Below are positions 45,257 through 58,759 of a DNA stretch of 64,000 bases, one piece after another. Origin of the DNA: Lepas anatifera (taxonomy: Eukaryota > Arthropoda > Thecostraca > Lepadidae). Below the pieces are notes generated by a model. That model did not search any database. It saw only the letters and a program-made list of their open reading frames with translations, and had not been told where the DNA came from. Position 1 is the stretch's first letter. The number at the start of each line of letters is the position of its first letter. The stretch lies in NCBI GenBank assembly GCA_034440635.1, contig JAOTON010000466.1, positions 186,001-250,000 on the forward strand, given 5' to 3'. A program made the position numbers and the translations under genes.

Positions 45257-48200
45257 CTGAAAACACAGGACCGCACTTATACAATGCCTGAGCAACAGGT
45301 TGCTGTGTCAGAAGCCATTGAATAAGAATAATGACCACTAATCTGACAGTTTTTCGTTCTGGCTTATGTTTCGGCCATGTAAGCCGTTCCGAACTTAGCC
45401 TTCGCTCTGGTGGGGGTCATTTTTACCCTTCCCCTCTTAAAAGTTTTTCGGATATATCTAAGAAAGTAATAGAGGTTAGGCCGCGAAACCTGGTTAAGCT
45501 TCTCATCAATCAATTTGGCACATTCTGACAACTTTTACGGCAAGTTCATGTAAGGTCAGATCACCAGGTCACTCATTTACTAACCCTACCTCTAAACAAA
45601 TTCAAGATCCTGCCTCTTGTAAAATTATACACCGATTAATTAGAAACTTGGTTGGCATGATACACCGGTCACGGAATGCGGCACCTTTATAACGTGATTT
45701 TAACTGAGATGGTCAAGTTGTAAAGCATACCGGAAAACCCGGTACTAAATATACCATTTGTATTGAAACTCAAAATTTCCGTAGGAAATGCTAAAAACCT
45801 AACTGAAATGAACCCAAAATGTACCCAAGCATTCGGCCACAGTTGTCAGCTGTTGGGGTAACGACATGGCTGACGTCACGGTGAGTAGTCAGCCAATTGA
45901 AGCCTATTGAATATGGTAGTAGTTGCTATATCATGACGTCATCAACAGGCAGAGGTTTATTTATTACCCTGGAGGAGCATTTAAAAATCAAAATATTGAG
46001 CTTATTGTACATTTTTCAGAGAAATCATGGACGTTTCCATTATTTTCGGCTAAAAAATACCCCTAATTACACTAAATTCCGGGATTCGACCAAGGTGCCA
46101 CCTTCCCTTTAAGTTCTGCTATCTCGAAGTTTTCGTATCGATGACCCAAGGTCAGGTCACGGGATCGATACTTCCATTGTAAGTGAACGGGAGATCATAA
46201 AAATGGCAAATAACGGAAAAATAGTTTTTACATCGTTAAAAAGTTTTCCCGAAACCCGTATGGGGTTAAGTTATAAGGTCACCGCTATTTTTTAATATTG
46301 ATGACCTGAGGTCACCTACGGTCTTTTGCTCCTAGCTTTGGTTCGAATTAAACCAAGGAAACGGGGTTGGCACCAGCATGTGTGTCTTGTACATGCTAAT
46401 TCAACGATATGGAAAATCCACGATGAACTGACCCCAGATCAGGTCATACATTACCGACCTCGGAAATTATAACGAATTGAGCACCTTTGGACCTGCTTTT
46501 GAAAACAAATCGATAAAATGGTAGTATATTTGAAATAGATTGATACTAGCCGCTTTTATTGGCAATCGACCTCAATACAATGTTATCCGGGGTCATCTTA
46601 GGATATGAACGTTTTTTTGTAAGAACTCTGGCTAGAACCAAGTTAAGCGAATGGGATCAGAACCAATATATGTATTTCATTCATGCACGCCTAATGATGC
46701 ACCGCGACTTGACCTCACGATGATCTGACTCCAGGTCAGGTCACCAGCCACTTACCAATAGATAGCAAATGGAGCACGTTTGAGCCTGTTATTGCAAACA
46801 AATAGGTGACATCGCCGTCAAAACACAGAGCATTCGAGATAAGGATGATAATGGCTTGGTACTTCGGCTCTATGTCAAATATTGAAAAAAGCAAAGAAGT
46901 GATGAATTAAATGCTAAACGATGATTCAATCGACACTACTAACACACACTCCCACGCCCACACCCACACCCACGCACACGCACACGCAAGAAAAAAGGAG
47001 TATGTTCAGTGGCCTCCAGCGCTCAAGTCTTTGACCTGACCCGAAAATGGATGGTAAGGCAATGAAAGAGCTATTTCAAGTGCTTCCAAATGGAGTTGAG
47101 AAAACGTTTTTGGCTGTTTTAGTTCCTGAGATAATTAATCGAGGTTTTGTAAGTACCTGTCACTTGGCAGTTATGACCTTAATTGAACTCTAGTGACGTC
47201 AAAAAATGACCGCAGTAACTTCGGCCGCATTAAAGACGAGCTTCCGATTACTTTTCTCTGTATCTTCCTAGCTTTCTTAGTTTTTTTAGTTCGATGGCGG
47301 TCAAATATGACCCCCCCAGGAGAAGGTGGCTCGTACCCGCCACCGGAGTGAAAATGAATAAGTTATGTATTTGTGTGCAAAAACGGGAAGCAGAGCATAA
47401 ATCGAAAGAATTTCGTAGGGAATCAAATTTTCATGTTCTTATGCTATTTTTTATTGCTTCCACATTGGTTTCCATAGCAGCAGCACACACGCTCCTTATA
47501 GTCCAGTCAAGTTAGCATTTTTATAATGGGAACAAGTCATAAAATTCGGACCCCGCCATAAGATACACCATTTTGTTTGCAATTGATAGGGGCGTAACAT
47601 ATCCAAAATCCGCAAAAATCTACCGTGCGGATATTTTATAATAGGGGTGCAAAGTCCACGCGACAGAGAAAAAACAGAAATTTCAAAGTATAAAGTTGTG
47701 GTATGTCGAGCTTGCAACATCCTCCCAATGGCTATAATTTTTGGGAAGCAGGTACATATGATGCTGGCCAATTCAAACAACCTTAGCTGGCCGGTGGCCT
47801 TCCCTCGGTTTGCACGTGCTGCACGTGCAAAGTCAAAATTTTGCAATTTTGTCCTTATTTACATTGCTTCCGTTAGCTCTCTAATCGATGTTTATTGTCG
47901 AATTACTGTTTTTGTTTGTCACTTCATTACGCAACATGTGCTAAGGAGACACACAAAAAATTAGGCCTCTAGCTGTAACGGTTTGCTGCTGACAAACGTA
48001 ACTGATAAGACATGTCGGGATCCTTCATTTCGGGGATACTGCATACTACAAGGGCTTTTGGGCCAGCCAAAGCCGTAAAAATATGCATGGGGTGGAAAAC
48101 TGGATACACATTTCAAAACAGCATAGAATTGGACGGTATGAGATATGTTACCGGTACGATTATGGACGGTATGATTATGTTTCCAGGTTTAATTCTGAAC

Positions 48201-49320
48201 TGGATCAGATCTAAACAACACTTTTGAGCCAGAACGAAATGGAATGGGATGAAACTTCCTTTTAGGGTCATATTCTAGGACAGTATAATGTCCGCCAATA
48301 TATTGGCAGAACGGACTAACTGGATGAAATAATGTGGATGCTAACATTTAGCGTCTGCTGACATTGCATGTATATACAACTTTATATTTTATTCGCTTTA
48401 AGTGATGGAGCTTTGCTTTCCCGCAGGGTTGTCATTGTCACTCACGGGGTTTCATGGACTCTTCTTGAATGTGTTACTCATGAGCAGGGGTGGAGATCTC
48501 TTTTCAAACCAGGGGAGGGGGTCCCGGTCTGGTCGGGGCCGCATGGGAGTGGATGTTTTTCGTAAGAAAATGAATACACTAAAATTCGGCCAATGCCTAT
48601 AAATACCATATGAAACCATATGATGCTAGGATTTTTCACGAGCCGGATCATGACCTTCCCGGGAGGTAAAACCGACGTGCACATTTCAACACACTGAGCA
48701 TTTATTCAGATTTTTTTCCCAGAAATCCAAAATGAGATACGGGTCTAAACCTATGCCGTTGACTCGGTCCTTGAAAGGATAGAGCTTATAATGTACCGCG
48801 TGCTTTTTAATCTAGTTCTCAATGAAAACGTGTAAGTAGCAGGCAACATTAGCGCGTGAAATCAAAATACTTTTCAATGCTCAAGTCTAGCGTATTTTCC
48901 TTCTGAGAAGTTTTATGACCCCAGCAGTTGGCGCATCATTATAGCCCAAAACGATCATTACCATATAAATATTTTGATGATATAAATAAATCACCCAAAA
49001 ATTCTGAAGCATGCTACAGTATAGCGAAAGCTAGGTCCTGTATGCTGTTTCAGTAAAATTGGTTCATTGCTTAAGCTCTTTCTCCCCCTCTCTCTTACTC
49101 GATGGTTTTCCCCCTAAAATTACAAGACAAAAACTACACCATACATCAAACGGAATTTTATAAAAAGAAATTATGCCACGAAAATTCCTTCCTTGAATGT
49201 GTGAAAAATTCAATAGCTTTCATTAAACGACTTTCTTGGTACTTTTTCGTGTATAGAATCATGGACCCCGCTGCTGGGGGACGGGGACGGGAGACACGTC
49301 CCCCACTTGGGAGAGGACGG
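45257..49320. other. Gene-free stretch rich in AGGTCA/TGACCT repeats
   Basis: No dynein exon or other gene is recognised upstream of exon 1. From about 45540 to 47230 the sequence has many AGGTCA or TGACCT words, often paired (for example AGGTCAGGTCAC near 46150 and 46735, TGACCTGAGGTCACC near 46301). An ACAC/CCCACAC simple repeat lies at about 46940-46988. The remainder to 49320 has no recognised feature. Confidence 0.6.
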
Positions 49321-49504
49321 CAGGGGCGTATCCAGGATTTCGCTCGGGGGGGGGCGGCGCCCCGAAAAGGGCCCCTGCGACAGCGCCAAAAGGGCCCTGA
49401 TGGGTAAAAAGAGCCCTGCTTGTTTATATAAACGTGTCCTCAGGGGCCCTTCGGGCCCTCAGGTGGGGCTGTCCCTGCTGCCCCCCCCTTTGGCTACGCT
49501 CCTG
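49321..49504. mobile_element. hAT-type MITE (184 bp) with perfect target duplication
   Basis: It begins CAGGGGCGTATCCAGGA and ends CTTTGGCTACGCTCCTG, imperfect inverted repeats. It is flanked by identical 8-bp GAGGACGG (49313-49320 and 49505-49512). No coding capacity. Confidence 0.85.
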
Positions 49505-49512
49505 GAGGACGG

Positions 49513-52500
49513 AGTATGTGTTGTCCACCTTTCGCCCACCACTTTTCACGCAGGGTTCCATCACGTTGTCCCGAGCACTAAAACCATAGCGAACAACAAC
49601 GAGCGGGCCTCCTGCAAGCACACCAATTACAACTAAAATTTCTTTCCGATACATAACTTTGGGTACAGACACCCAATTTGGTGGTCTCTCAAGGGCCATT
49701 CACTGGCTCAGGGATCCCGAGATCAAGTCAGAAACCTTCTGCAAAATATATTTTCAGTGAAAATATACATTTCCTGAGGCATAGTCGTGACGCTGCCCCT
49801 GGTCTCTAGCAACCCTCTACAAAGGACATGCAAAGGGACAGAGGTCAAATTATGACTCAGCCGAACTCACAAATGCCGCAAATAGAACTATCAGTACTCA
49901 TAGATCAGAAAATATTTTGTGAGAGCAGAAGGTATAGGACCCGGGCTGAGCCCCCCAGGTTCTCTCGATTTCCAAATTAGGGGCCCTGACCCCCAACCTC
50001 CCCCCCGGGATCTCCACCCATGCTCATGAGCGTTTCTTGGAATAAGAGCATTGCAAATGTAGAAGGTGCAGAGATCAGCAGTCATTACTGCGTAATATGT
50101 CTGCGAAAGTGTGTGTTATGGTTTTCCAGTAAATTTTGGTTTACAGTAGTCTGCAAGATTGTGAGTGCCGATTTTGATGTGTTTTTAATCATATTTATGG
50201 TGCTTTGTCCGTTTTTCGGGGTAGCATGTGACGAGTCGTTGGATTTAGTAAAAATATATCGTACAACATTTTGTTCACACATTCATACTTAAATCCTCGC
50301 CCCGGTGGGGTGTTTGAACACCCCCTCGGGTTTTACCGGCGGCACGAAAAAACGCAAGCGCGAAGTACTTGGCATAACTTATCCTTGATCAATTCCGCAG
50401 TTTTCCCCATAATTTTAAGGTTGGGTCATCTCAGGTCAGGTCACCAGTGCAGGTTAAGTGAATTTACCTAAAAAATGTTTAAGGTGTCATAGGTAAGAAA
50501 GGGGTGAATCTATCGGATTGAAACTGATACCACATAATGGGCCTATCGAGTACTACATGTATTCCGGGGATTTTTCATATCGATGACCTAAGGTCAGGTA
50601 CGGAGCATGACCTCTCCGTTGGAAATGCATGGGGAAAACAGAAATTGGGCTGTATTTGTATAAATAAAGCTGAGAATACCTTCATATTCCCCAAATCGTA
50701 GTATCCTGGGCTCCTTTCTAGGTTCCTGTTGCAATGTTTCACCTGTGACCTATGAGAGCTCATCTGGGCTAATTAAGGGTGCGTTACCTTCGATACATGC
50801 GCCACACGACATGACCCATCAGAACTAAACCCTGTTTCCCAAACAACAGATGTCAGGTCATTCGTTCATTCATCTCGTTACAAAGATTGCCCACGTGACA
50901 CGTTGGTTGTAAACCGTAGTACGCTGCGCATTCCACGCTTTACGACCCTTCAGGTGACCAAGAACCGCTGCGGGCAAGGTCAGACGCGTCGCAGTAATAG
51001 GTGCTCTCGCAGAGGCGGGCCCAGAATTTTTCCGAGGGCAGACTGCTATCGGGCAAATGTCTTGATTTCTCTAAATGAGAAAGCGGTTGCAGCTCGCACC
51101 ACTGTCACCTGGGATGGACCAAAGCTGGCCAAATGGCAGTTCAAGCATGGCTGTGGATTGGCTACGCTATTTGTGCGAGTTAGCAGCTAGTCAGCGGTAG
51201 GATCCGCGCCCATTTCCTACTTCCCACTTCGGCCACTTTCGAGACCAAATTTTATGTTCTTGGCCCACCTTGCGTCGGTGGGTCGTCATTCTCCGCGCGT
51301 ACACACACATGTTGTACATACACATGACACATGGGCTGGGTGCCCGCATTTGTGACCGCCTTGGCGTATCTTAGGGATCCCCCGCCTCGTAGCGGTCACG
51401 GAAGGAGGCTCACTGACTCACTCACCCACCAAACCCTGAGGCGCGCAGCTCAATGTGTTTACCCAAGTATTTATTGTGGAACATTTTTCCGGTGATCGGA
51501 GATGGGGTGGCGTTCTACCCCTCGATCATGTGCGGAGTTGTCCTCACTGTGATCGAGAGGTGTTTCGGATTATAAGATAGTTTGTGTTGTAATCGACGAT
51601 ACACGTGTACGATCTCAATCCCGTCCAGACCCTTCCTGACCACATCAGTTCGACATAAACCAAAGCTTGGTAATGTATTGGAAGCAGTTTCCCAAGTTAA
51701 AGGCCCTGACCTAGGGACGGGATCAAAAGACGATCTCCTAAACAAAAGACCGTCCATGAAGTACATAAGGAAAAACAGGGGGTAGGAAGTCAGCAACCGT
51801 TAGACGTTACAACAAGGTGTAAGAAATTATTACCATGAGGGAGGAGGGTGTTACCAAGAAGTGCTCTTAGGTATGGCTGTGAATGATGGTTTTCAAGTTG
51901 GTAGGACCTCTGATCGTATTTCGACGAAGATACGTTGTTTCCTTAATTGTCGATTTATTTGCACCTGGCGTTGTGAACAGGTGATGCAACTTAGCCAAAG
52001 TTCCAACACTCTCTTGTCTGTTCTTGACCTTACAAGTACTTCATCACTCTACTGACATGCTATCTTCTGCGGCACTGTGGGCGTCTGCCTCACTATGAGC
52101 TGAGCTCATCAGTCTGTACTCACATCTGCTGATCTGTGGCTGTCCTTGCACACACACAGGTATCTCTACCACTACAGTCTCTCTCACTGTCTCTGCATGT
52201 CTCTCTAAAGTCTCTCAGCTGCTCTGGGCTGACTCGGCATAATACTGCCTAGTACTACGGTGCAACACTGCATCTCATGCTCTGAGGGACGCTTAGTTAG
52301 TTAGTTAGTTAAGGGCTTTTTATAAGGCGTTCTGTGCAAAGCACCTTTGCCCGCCTCTAAAGTGTGGGGGAGAATTTTCCGGGAGGGGTGTTTACTTTAA
52401 TGTCGCAGAACAAAGGGACGAATCTTATTTCAAGGAATGGGTCGCGAAGTGTAGCAACACTTGCGAGGGAAGGGGATTGCTACGGCAGAGATGCCGAGCC

Positions 52501-54103
52501 TGGGGCACAGGTAGGATTTAAAAGGGTGCGTGAAGAGTCTTGCCAGCGTAAAGATTAGTTTTTGAATTTTGTTCCTTGTTATCGAATAACCGTTTGCTTA
52601 CGTTACTCGAGTTCCTCCATTGAAAAAGAATAATTTTGGGTTATTAGAAATACCCGCAAGCACCATGACGTGATGCCGCGGGTCTTTATCCTGCAACCAG
52701 GAGGTGAGGTTACAGCACCTTCTCTGGCTGGGTAGCCGCCGCATAGAGGAAGAGAGAAGGGTAATAGAACAGATAGAGTGTTAGGGAGGGGTGTGAGTTG
52801 GTTAGTTGTTAGTCTTAGATGTGGTTAGTATAGTTAGTAGTCCTTAAGTTAGGGTTAGTTGGTTAGCAAATATGAACGGATGGTTAGGTAGGGTTAGTTG
52901 GTTAGTTGAACTTTTTTGAGGGACGCTAGCTCAGCGCTCCTTATATACGCCGAGTCGGCAGGCTTGGTTACATACACCGACCAATCACAACACAATACGT
53001 CATAGGCGACAGAGTATGGTTCGATGTACTGGTCTGGAGGCTGATGAAATGCTGATGCAATCCAAGGCCAGACAGTGGCGTGACACCAGCGTCAGATCTC
53101 GTGAGCCAATGAGCGTTCGATACGTCATAGGGCGTTGGCTGGGCTGCATCGTACGATGGACCCGTGGTCATGAACCGACAGGCTACTGCGCAGTAACGGC
53201 AGAGCTCTTTGTCTGAGTGCGACTGCACTTATAATGGGAGGGGGACGAGAAATGAATATGCATACTAGAGGACCATTAATTATCGCGTCATTTAGCAATT
53301 AAAGTGAAGTAGTTAATAAATTTTCGTTACAGAGGGTTAAAATTATAAGAACACATGTTACGTAATTTATGGATAGGCCCTCAGCTCTGACTTGGAATTA
53401 ACACTGATGTGATTCGATGGAATCCACACATCATTATCATTGGATTTTTTAATTGTTTGTGTGACCTTTTATGAGGAGAGGAGCCGTGAGAGATTCGTGT
53501 GAAAACGTGTCCTGATGTCCAAATAACCCTCACATGCCTCCAGTCATGAGGCCATAGTTCCCTGGTGTTAAGAGCTAAAGGCATTTTCGTGCAAAACACT
53601 CACAATAAAAGTTGTATAGTCCGCACCAATTTTCAAGAACTGGACGACGTTTCTGCAATATTCGGCAAGTATCAGGGGTGATACAACACCGCCTCGCCCG
53701 CGAAATTTCAGTGGGTTGTCATCGGCCTTTCAAGGAGTATTGTAATCATTTCAGGGAAGGCCCTAGTTCAATTGGACGAGAAAATATACTCTTGCTGGGA
53801 ATTTATAGATTCAAGAATGACTTTTATGGAGTTTATATGACACAGAAAACACCGTAATATGTCAGGGGCGCAAACGATGTGTATAAATCACAGCAAAAAG
53901 AGAAATAAACGGTTATTTTGCTAAAGAAATTGCAACGTGGTAACATCAGCAGCAAAAATATTGCATCGGGCTTGAGCTTCAAGCACCGAGGGAGAAGAGA
54001 GTTTACCGGTCGAAAATTCGGAACATTGAATGTGATAAAGCTGATGGACTAAGAAACGGGACACGCAAGTCCCCACATGGCCACCCCAAAGTGGGAGAAT
54101 CAA
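49513..54103. other. Gene-free stretch with dispersed repeats
   Basis: 50430-50640 is an inverted, diverged copy of 35190-35440 (shared TTTCAATCGGAT and TGACCTTAGGTCATCGATAT words). GGGGTGTTTGAACACCCC at 50307-50324 is a short palindrome. GTTAGTTAG runs occur at about 52290-52312 and a TTAG-rich region at 52795-52915. No supported coding sequence. Confidence 0.55.
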
Positions 54104-54225
54104 TCACGGATCCAGGGGTGCAAAGGGGGGCACGTGCCTCCTTCGTTCGACCCTCGGTCCCCCTGAAATGGTCGCGGCGCCCCTCTGAAAGATCGATGGC
54201 TCCACCTGAAAGGTCGCTAGTCAGC
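54104..54225. mobile_element. Truncated hAT-type MITE
   Basis: It starts CACGGATCCAGGGGTGCAAA, then GGGGGGCACGTGCC, with the GGTCGCGGCGCCCC and GAAAGATCGATGG blocks of the family at 55251-55499. The right inverted end is missing. Confidence 0.65.
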
Positions 54226-55250
54226 AGCCTCGGCGATAACAGGTGCTGGCTGAATATGACACAGAAATTTGACTCACACAATTGTTTGCCTTTTCTTATG
54301 GGGACTGTACTATTGGGACACACTAGTTGAGTGAATTTCTGCCCTGCGGTCGTCGTCGTCATTTTTTCCACTCTGCTCCCGGGACATTGCCGCTTTCTTT
54401 TCCCCTGAAAGTTCTTGTCATTTCAGCTCATGGCGGCCAGAAATTGGTCTTACTGATATTGGTAGAGCCTAGTGTTCTGCTGTTTGTATTCCTCTGACAG
54501 GAGAGTGTCATCCTTGACCATGGCGATGGAGGCACAATGATCAAAATCCTAGAATGCTTAGTAGAGAATGACACCCAGGCGCTCTGAATTTCCCATTCAC
54601 TTTCTTTATTTCTCACTTTTGGACCCACTTTTCTAGTGGATTTATTTTGGCATAATTCAATAACCCTAGTGTATATAAATCATCTAGCGTGGAAGGAAGT
54701 AAAATTTGGATGAAAAATGCGCAAACCTTAAGTAAGGAATGTTATCGAGCTTAAACTAACTCTCACAATATTATACCGTTTGGACTTGCCACTCGCCTAC
54801 CGTATTTTTAAACTTGAATTTTACACCCAGTATCCTAGTGCAAAACCATTTTTGAGACACTGCAGAGTGGGGCGCTGCGACATCCCAAAGATTAGCCAGC
54901 ATACTAAACGCGTCTTTCATTTTTTTACCGTCACCATCCCACTCTCTCCTTGTTAGTAAAGTCTTCCATCCAGCAGCCGTCGCAAGCTCCCCTTGCAGTT
55001 ATATTCCGTGAACTCCATGGCTCAAAATATATTCACATTTACACTTGCACTGGTAGCAGTGGCATCTCCATAAATGCGAGGATCTTCCTGCTATTGGTAA
55101 GGTCGTACTTTAGTACCTCTCGCTCTGTTGGAAGTTTTGCTCTGCTGAGGGAGGATGATGGGCAACAAATGAAGAAGGCCTCCACAGATCATAGCTGACC
55201 CGGGGGATAATGTTTTGGGTTTTCACTCGTTGGAACAGATCTCTCGCGGC
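54226..55250. other. No recognisable feature
   Basis: Only short frames without recognised similarity. Confidence 0.5.
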
Positions 55251-55499
55251 CATAGGCGGATCCAGGATTGCCGATCGGAGGAGGCACCTTCCCGAGGGGG
55301 CGCCATCCGGACCAGGGGGGCGCCACTTATGACCGGCAAAACCTATCAGGTGGGCGCCAAATCCTATCGGTGGGCGCCGACTTTCGTATCCTGGGGAGGG
55401 GGTGGGAAGCGACATTTCAGGGGGCGCCATCGACCTTTCAAGGGGGCGCCGAGGGTCGATCGGGGGCACGTGCCCCCTTGCCCCCTGGATCCGCCTATG
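55251..55499. mobile_element. hAT-type MITE (249 bp), intact ends and duplication
   Basis: The ends are perfect inverted repeats (CATAGGCGGATCCAGG and CCTGGATCCGCCTATG). Identical 8-bp CTCGCGGC flanks lie at 55243-55250 and 55500-55507. The interior has many GGGGGCGCC blocks in both orientations. This is the best-preserved copy of the family in the window. Confidence 0.92.
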
Positions 55500-55537
55500 C
55501 TCGCGGCGGCTTTTGCTTCTAGTGATCATAGACGAAT

Positions 55538-55722
55538 CAATCAGAGCCGCATGACGAAATCCATGGTGCGAAGCGCATTGAGATTTCTCAAGCGGCTCTA
55601 TTCTGGCCGCTCAGACGGGTCTCGTCGTGGTCTGTTGTCAGAGCCGCATGACGAAATCCATGGAGCGAAGCGGATTGAGATTTCTCAAGAGGCTCTATTC
55701 TGGCCGCTTGGCGGTTCTAACA
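55538..55722. repeat. 99-bp tandem duplication
   Basis: CAGAGCCGCATGACGAAATC begins at about 55539 and again at about 55638, and the following ~85 bp (ATTGAGATTTCTCAAG, GGCTCTATTCTGGCCGCT) match closely. Confidence 0.9.
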
Positions 55723-57919
55723 GTTGATGCCAGGGCTCTGCAATTGTGTAGGGTGATAGCCTTTTTATACTAGACGCCCAAACTAATGCCCCCGAATCTA
55801 AATTCAAAATGGTTTTTGAGAAATTTTGGAATAAATTTTTTCAATTTTGCATTTTTCTCATTTTTATTTATTTAGCGACGAACTTGAAATTTGCCTCCTA
55901 TTGAATAAGCAGCAGGGGCCACCTAAGGAAAAAAATTTGAACTGGTCCGACAATATTTATTACGCCAAAACGCAGTATTTCTAATACAAGCAAAAAAGAT
56001 ATTGAAATTTGACGGCCGACTTATAAGCTCGAAATATCAGAGGGTACGCTTCAGTTAGTTTAAAGACAGTCACCTGGAGGCAGCGAGGTCAATTTTCTTG
56101 TGCTTAGGCATAGTTTCCAGTGGAAAACGTTAAATTCTGACCAAGTTTTTGCCATTCTACCGGAGGACTGCATTTTTGCTCATTTTATTTAAATCTTAAT
56201 ATCTCGCAATCTAATGCCTCGATTTGACTTTTCATTTCAAATAACGAACAAACATTACTTCCGCCTGATAATATTTGGAGATGGATATCGTGATATTGAA
56301 ATTCATTGTTTTATATGTATAAATATAATTTTAGTAGAATACCTTTTATTTGTAGCTTCTTGGTTCCGAGCACAAGTCATTCAAAAGCTCAGAATTGACA
56401 TTACTGAATAGGAAAATTAATTGCAATCATTTCATTCATTTACACTACCCTTTTATCTCCAACGGCTTTCGAGTAATTCGTCCGAAAAGGCATTTCAAGG
56501 AGCTAAATTTCTCGGAACATGCTTGATTCTCACCATGGTTTCAAGTCCTTAGAATAAATGGTAGTGAAGGAAATTTGGCATGAAGCTAGCTTAGGGTTTT
56601 TGGTTGCCGATACAAGTGCTTCTAGGCCAATATGATGTTTCGTTCGTCTTCTAGAAGTAGCTTTATATCATACCTTTTCTGTACGAACACAGACCCGGCG
56701 CCACGATCACGGCATCATTTTGATTGATACCGGCCAGTGACCTCCTGACGGGTCACCGGTGTGGGGCTAGTGGGAGTCAGAGGACCTGTCTCGTGAGCAG
56801 GGGTACCCGGTTCGAATCTGGGGTTGACTGCGAGCTATTTCTTAGTTATTTCAAAGGAAAGAATGATAACACTGGCCTACAGGCTTATGAATAGACACAT
56901 TAAGAACGCAATATGGTTTGCTTTCCGCACATTGTCATACGTCTCTCCTGCGCCGGTGGGGCGTTAGCCCAGGTCCCAGACCGGGGTTGTTGTTGGCGTC
57001 TGTCAGTCCTGAGAATTGATGTCAGAGCTCTGGAATTTTGTAGGGTGGTAGCCCTTCTGCTCCAGACACTCAAACTGAAGCCCCGAGTTGAAATCCAAAA
57101 TAGTTTTTGAGAAATTTTGGCTCAAACTTTTTCTGTTCTATACTTTTGTAATTTTTACTTCTTAAGCTACGAACTTGAAATTTATGTCCTTTTCAATGGA
57201 TAACAAGGGCCAGCTGGGGGAAAAAATTGAGCTGATCCGACAATATTTATTGCGCGAAAACGCGGCATTTCTCACGCGCGCAAAAAAACCTGCTAAAAGT
57301 TGATGGCCGACTTGTGCGCTCGAAATGTCAGAAGACAGGCCTCAGTTAGCTGAAAGGCAGTTACCTAGGGGTAGCTAGGCAAATTTTGTAGTGCTTAGGC
57401 ATAGTTTTGAGTGCAAAACGTAAAATTTTGACCTACTTTTTACAGTTCTTCCGGAAGACTGAATTTTGGTTAATTTCATTTCAACGTTAATATCTCACAA
57501 TCTAATTGACCGATTTGAGTTTTCATTTCAAATAATGAAAGAACATTGCTTCCGCCTGATAATATTTGGAGATGAAAATTGTGAATGGCTCTAATGGCTT
57601 TCGAGTTATTAGTCCAAAATGTATTACAAGAGGCTAAATTTCTCGGACCACCTTTGCTTCTCAACATGGTTCCAAGTCCTTAAAATGGATGGAAGCGGAA
57701 GAAATTTGGCATGAAGCTAGCTTAGGATCCTAGCTCGACGATACAAGTAATTTCAGCCAAAAGAATGCTTGGTTCGTCTTCTAGAAGCACTTTTATATCG
57801 TGCCTTTTCGGGACAAGCACAACACCCGGCGCCAGCGGCCCGGCATATTCGGCGGAGTTGTACCAGCCAGTGACCTCCTGACGGGTCACAGCTGTTCAGC
57901 TAGTGGGAGGGTGAGTAGT

Positions 57920-57994
57920 GTGGCACGGTGGTCTAATGGTTAGAGGCCCTGTCTCTTGATCAGGTAGGTCCGGTTCGAATCCGGGGGTGACCAC
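57920..57994 (+). tRNA. tRNA-like sequence, probably pseudogene within a repeat
   Basis: GGTGGTCTAATGGTTAGAGG resembles a D arm with A box, and GGTCCGGTTCGAATCCGG a T arm with B box. Between them CCTGTCTCTTGATCAGG could be an anticodon arm with CTT in the loop. The acceptor strands pair poorly, and a second, more decayed copy lies at about 56775-56835 in the other repeat unit. This is a tRNA-derived part of a repeat rather than a functional gene. Confidence 0.5.
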
Positions 57995-58031
57995 GTACTC
58001 TTTATTGGTTATTTCAAAGAAAAGAATGATA

Positions 58032-58759
58032 CAGGGTACTTTAACTACGGGTACAACCAAATGTTTCCTACTAAATATAGTCCTCCCATGATGACGTCAC
58101 TGCCCTTTCCTACTAAGTTATAGAAGATTCTACTAAGTTTTTGGAAGGATCAGCTGGAACATACCAAGTTTGGGCGTATTTGGTACCAATCTAGTATAAA
58201 TCGAGATCAACTTGTGTCACCTATTTGACAGTAACCTTAATCTCAACGGCGAGCAGCGTATTTTACGTAAATCTAATGAAAAGATCATAACACTTCAAAG
58301 AATTTGTTGAAAGGGCATGCATTTATTTGATCAACTCAGGCCTACTTAATAGCCGAGAGAAATAAGTTTACCTTTGCTCAAGAGATCACCGGTGTTTATT
58401 GTCTCCTGCAGCAGGTGCCACCAACAGCCAATCAAAGGTCAGAAATCAACGGCCAATCAAAATCGAGATTAGTCTTACTGCAAACAGCTGTTAGTGCTGA
58501 ACCTATCCTTATTTTGACACGCTTTGGAAAATTTGTAAAAATAATATTCTTCACTGGAGTTTTTGCCAAACGTCTGATGGTTTCACAAATAAAAATATTT
58601 TAGCTTTCTGTTCAACCATATAAGTTTTGTTGATACAGTTCTAAAATAGGTTACTTAGAGCTTCGAAAAAGTGCAATTTCTCCAATGCCCTGCATAGTAA
58701 CTGTTGTGCCTCTCCAGCCATGATGACGTAATGCTGCCAAACAACTTGAACGGGGTCTG
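58032..58759. mobile_element. 728-bp insertion with 8-bp target duplication
   Basis: The segment begins CAGGGTAC and ends GGGGTCTG. It is flanked by identical GAATGATA (58024-58031 and 58760-58767). Unit A of the surrounding repeat has the uninterrupted site (AAAGAATGATAACACTGGCC at about 56860), which proves an insertion into unit B. The CAG...CTG ends and 8-bp duplication suggest hAT; the inverted ends are weak. No coding sequence is seen. Confidence 0.8.

Noticed and set aside
50903..51190. 95-codon plus-strand frame as a host gene
   Set aside because: No recognisable domain, no splice partners and no similarity I can name.
57920..57994. Functional tRNA-Lys gene
   Set aside because: The anticodon-like CTT and T arm are present, but the acceptor strands pair badly, and a decayed copy exists in the neighbouring repeat unit.
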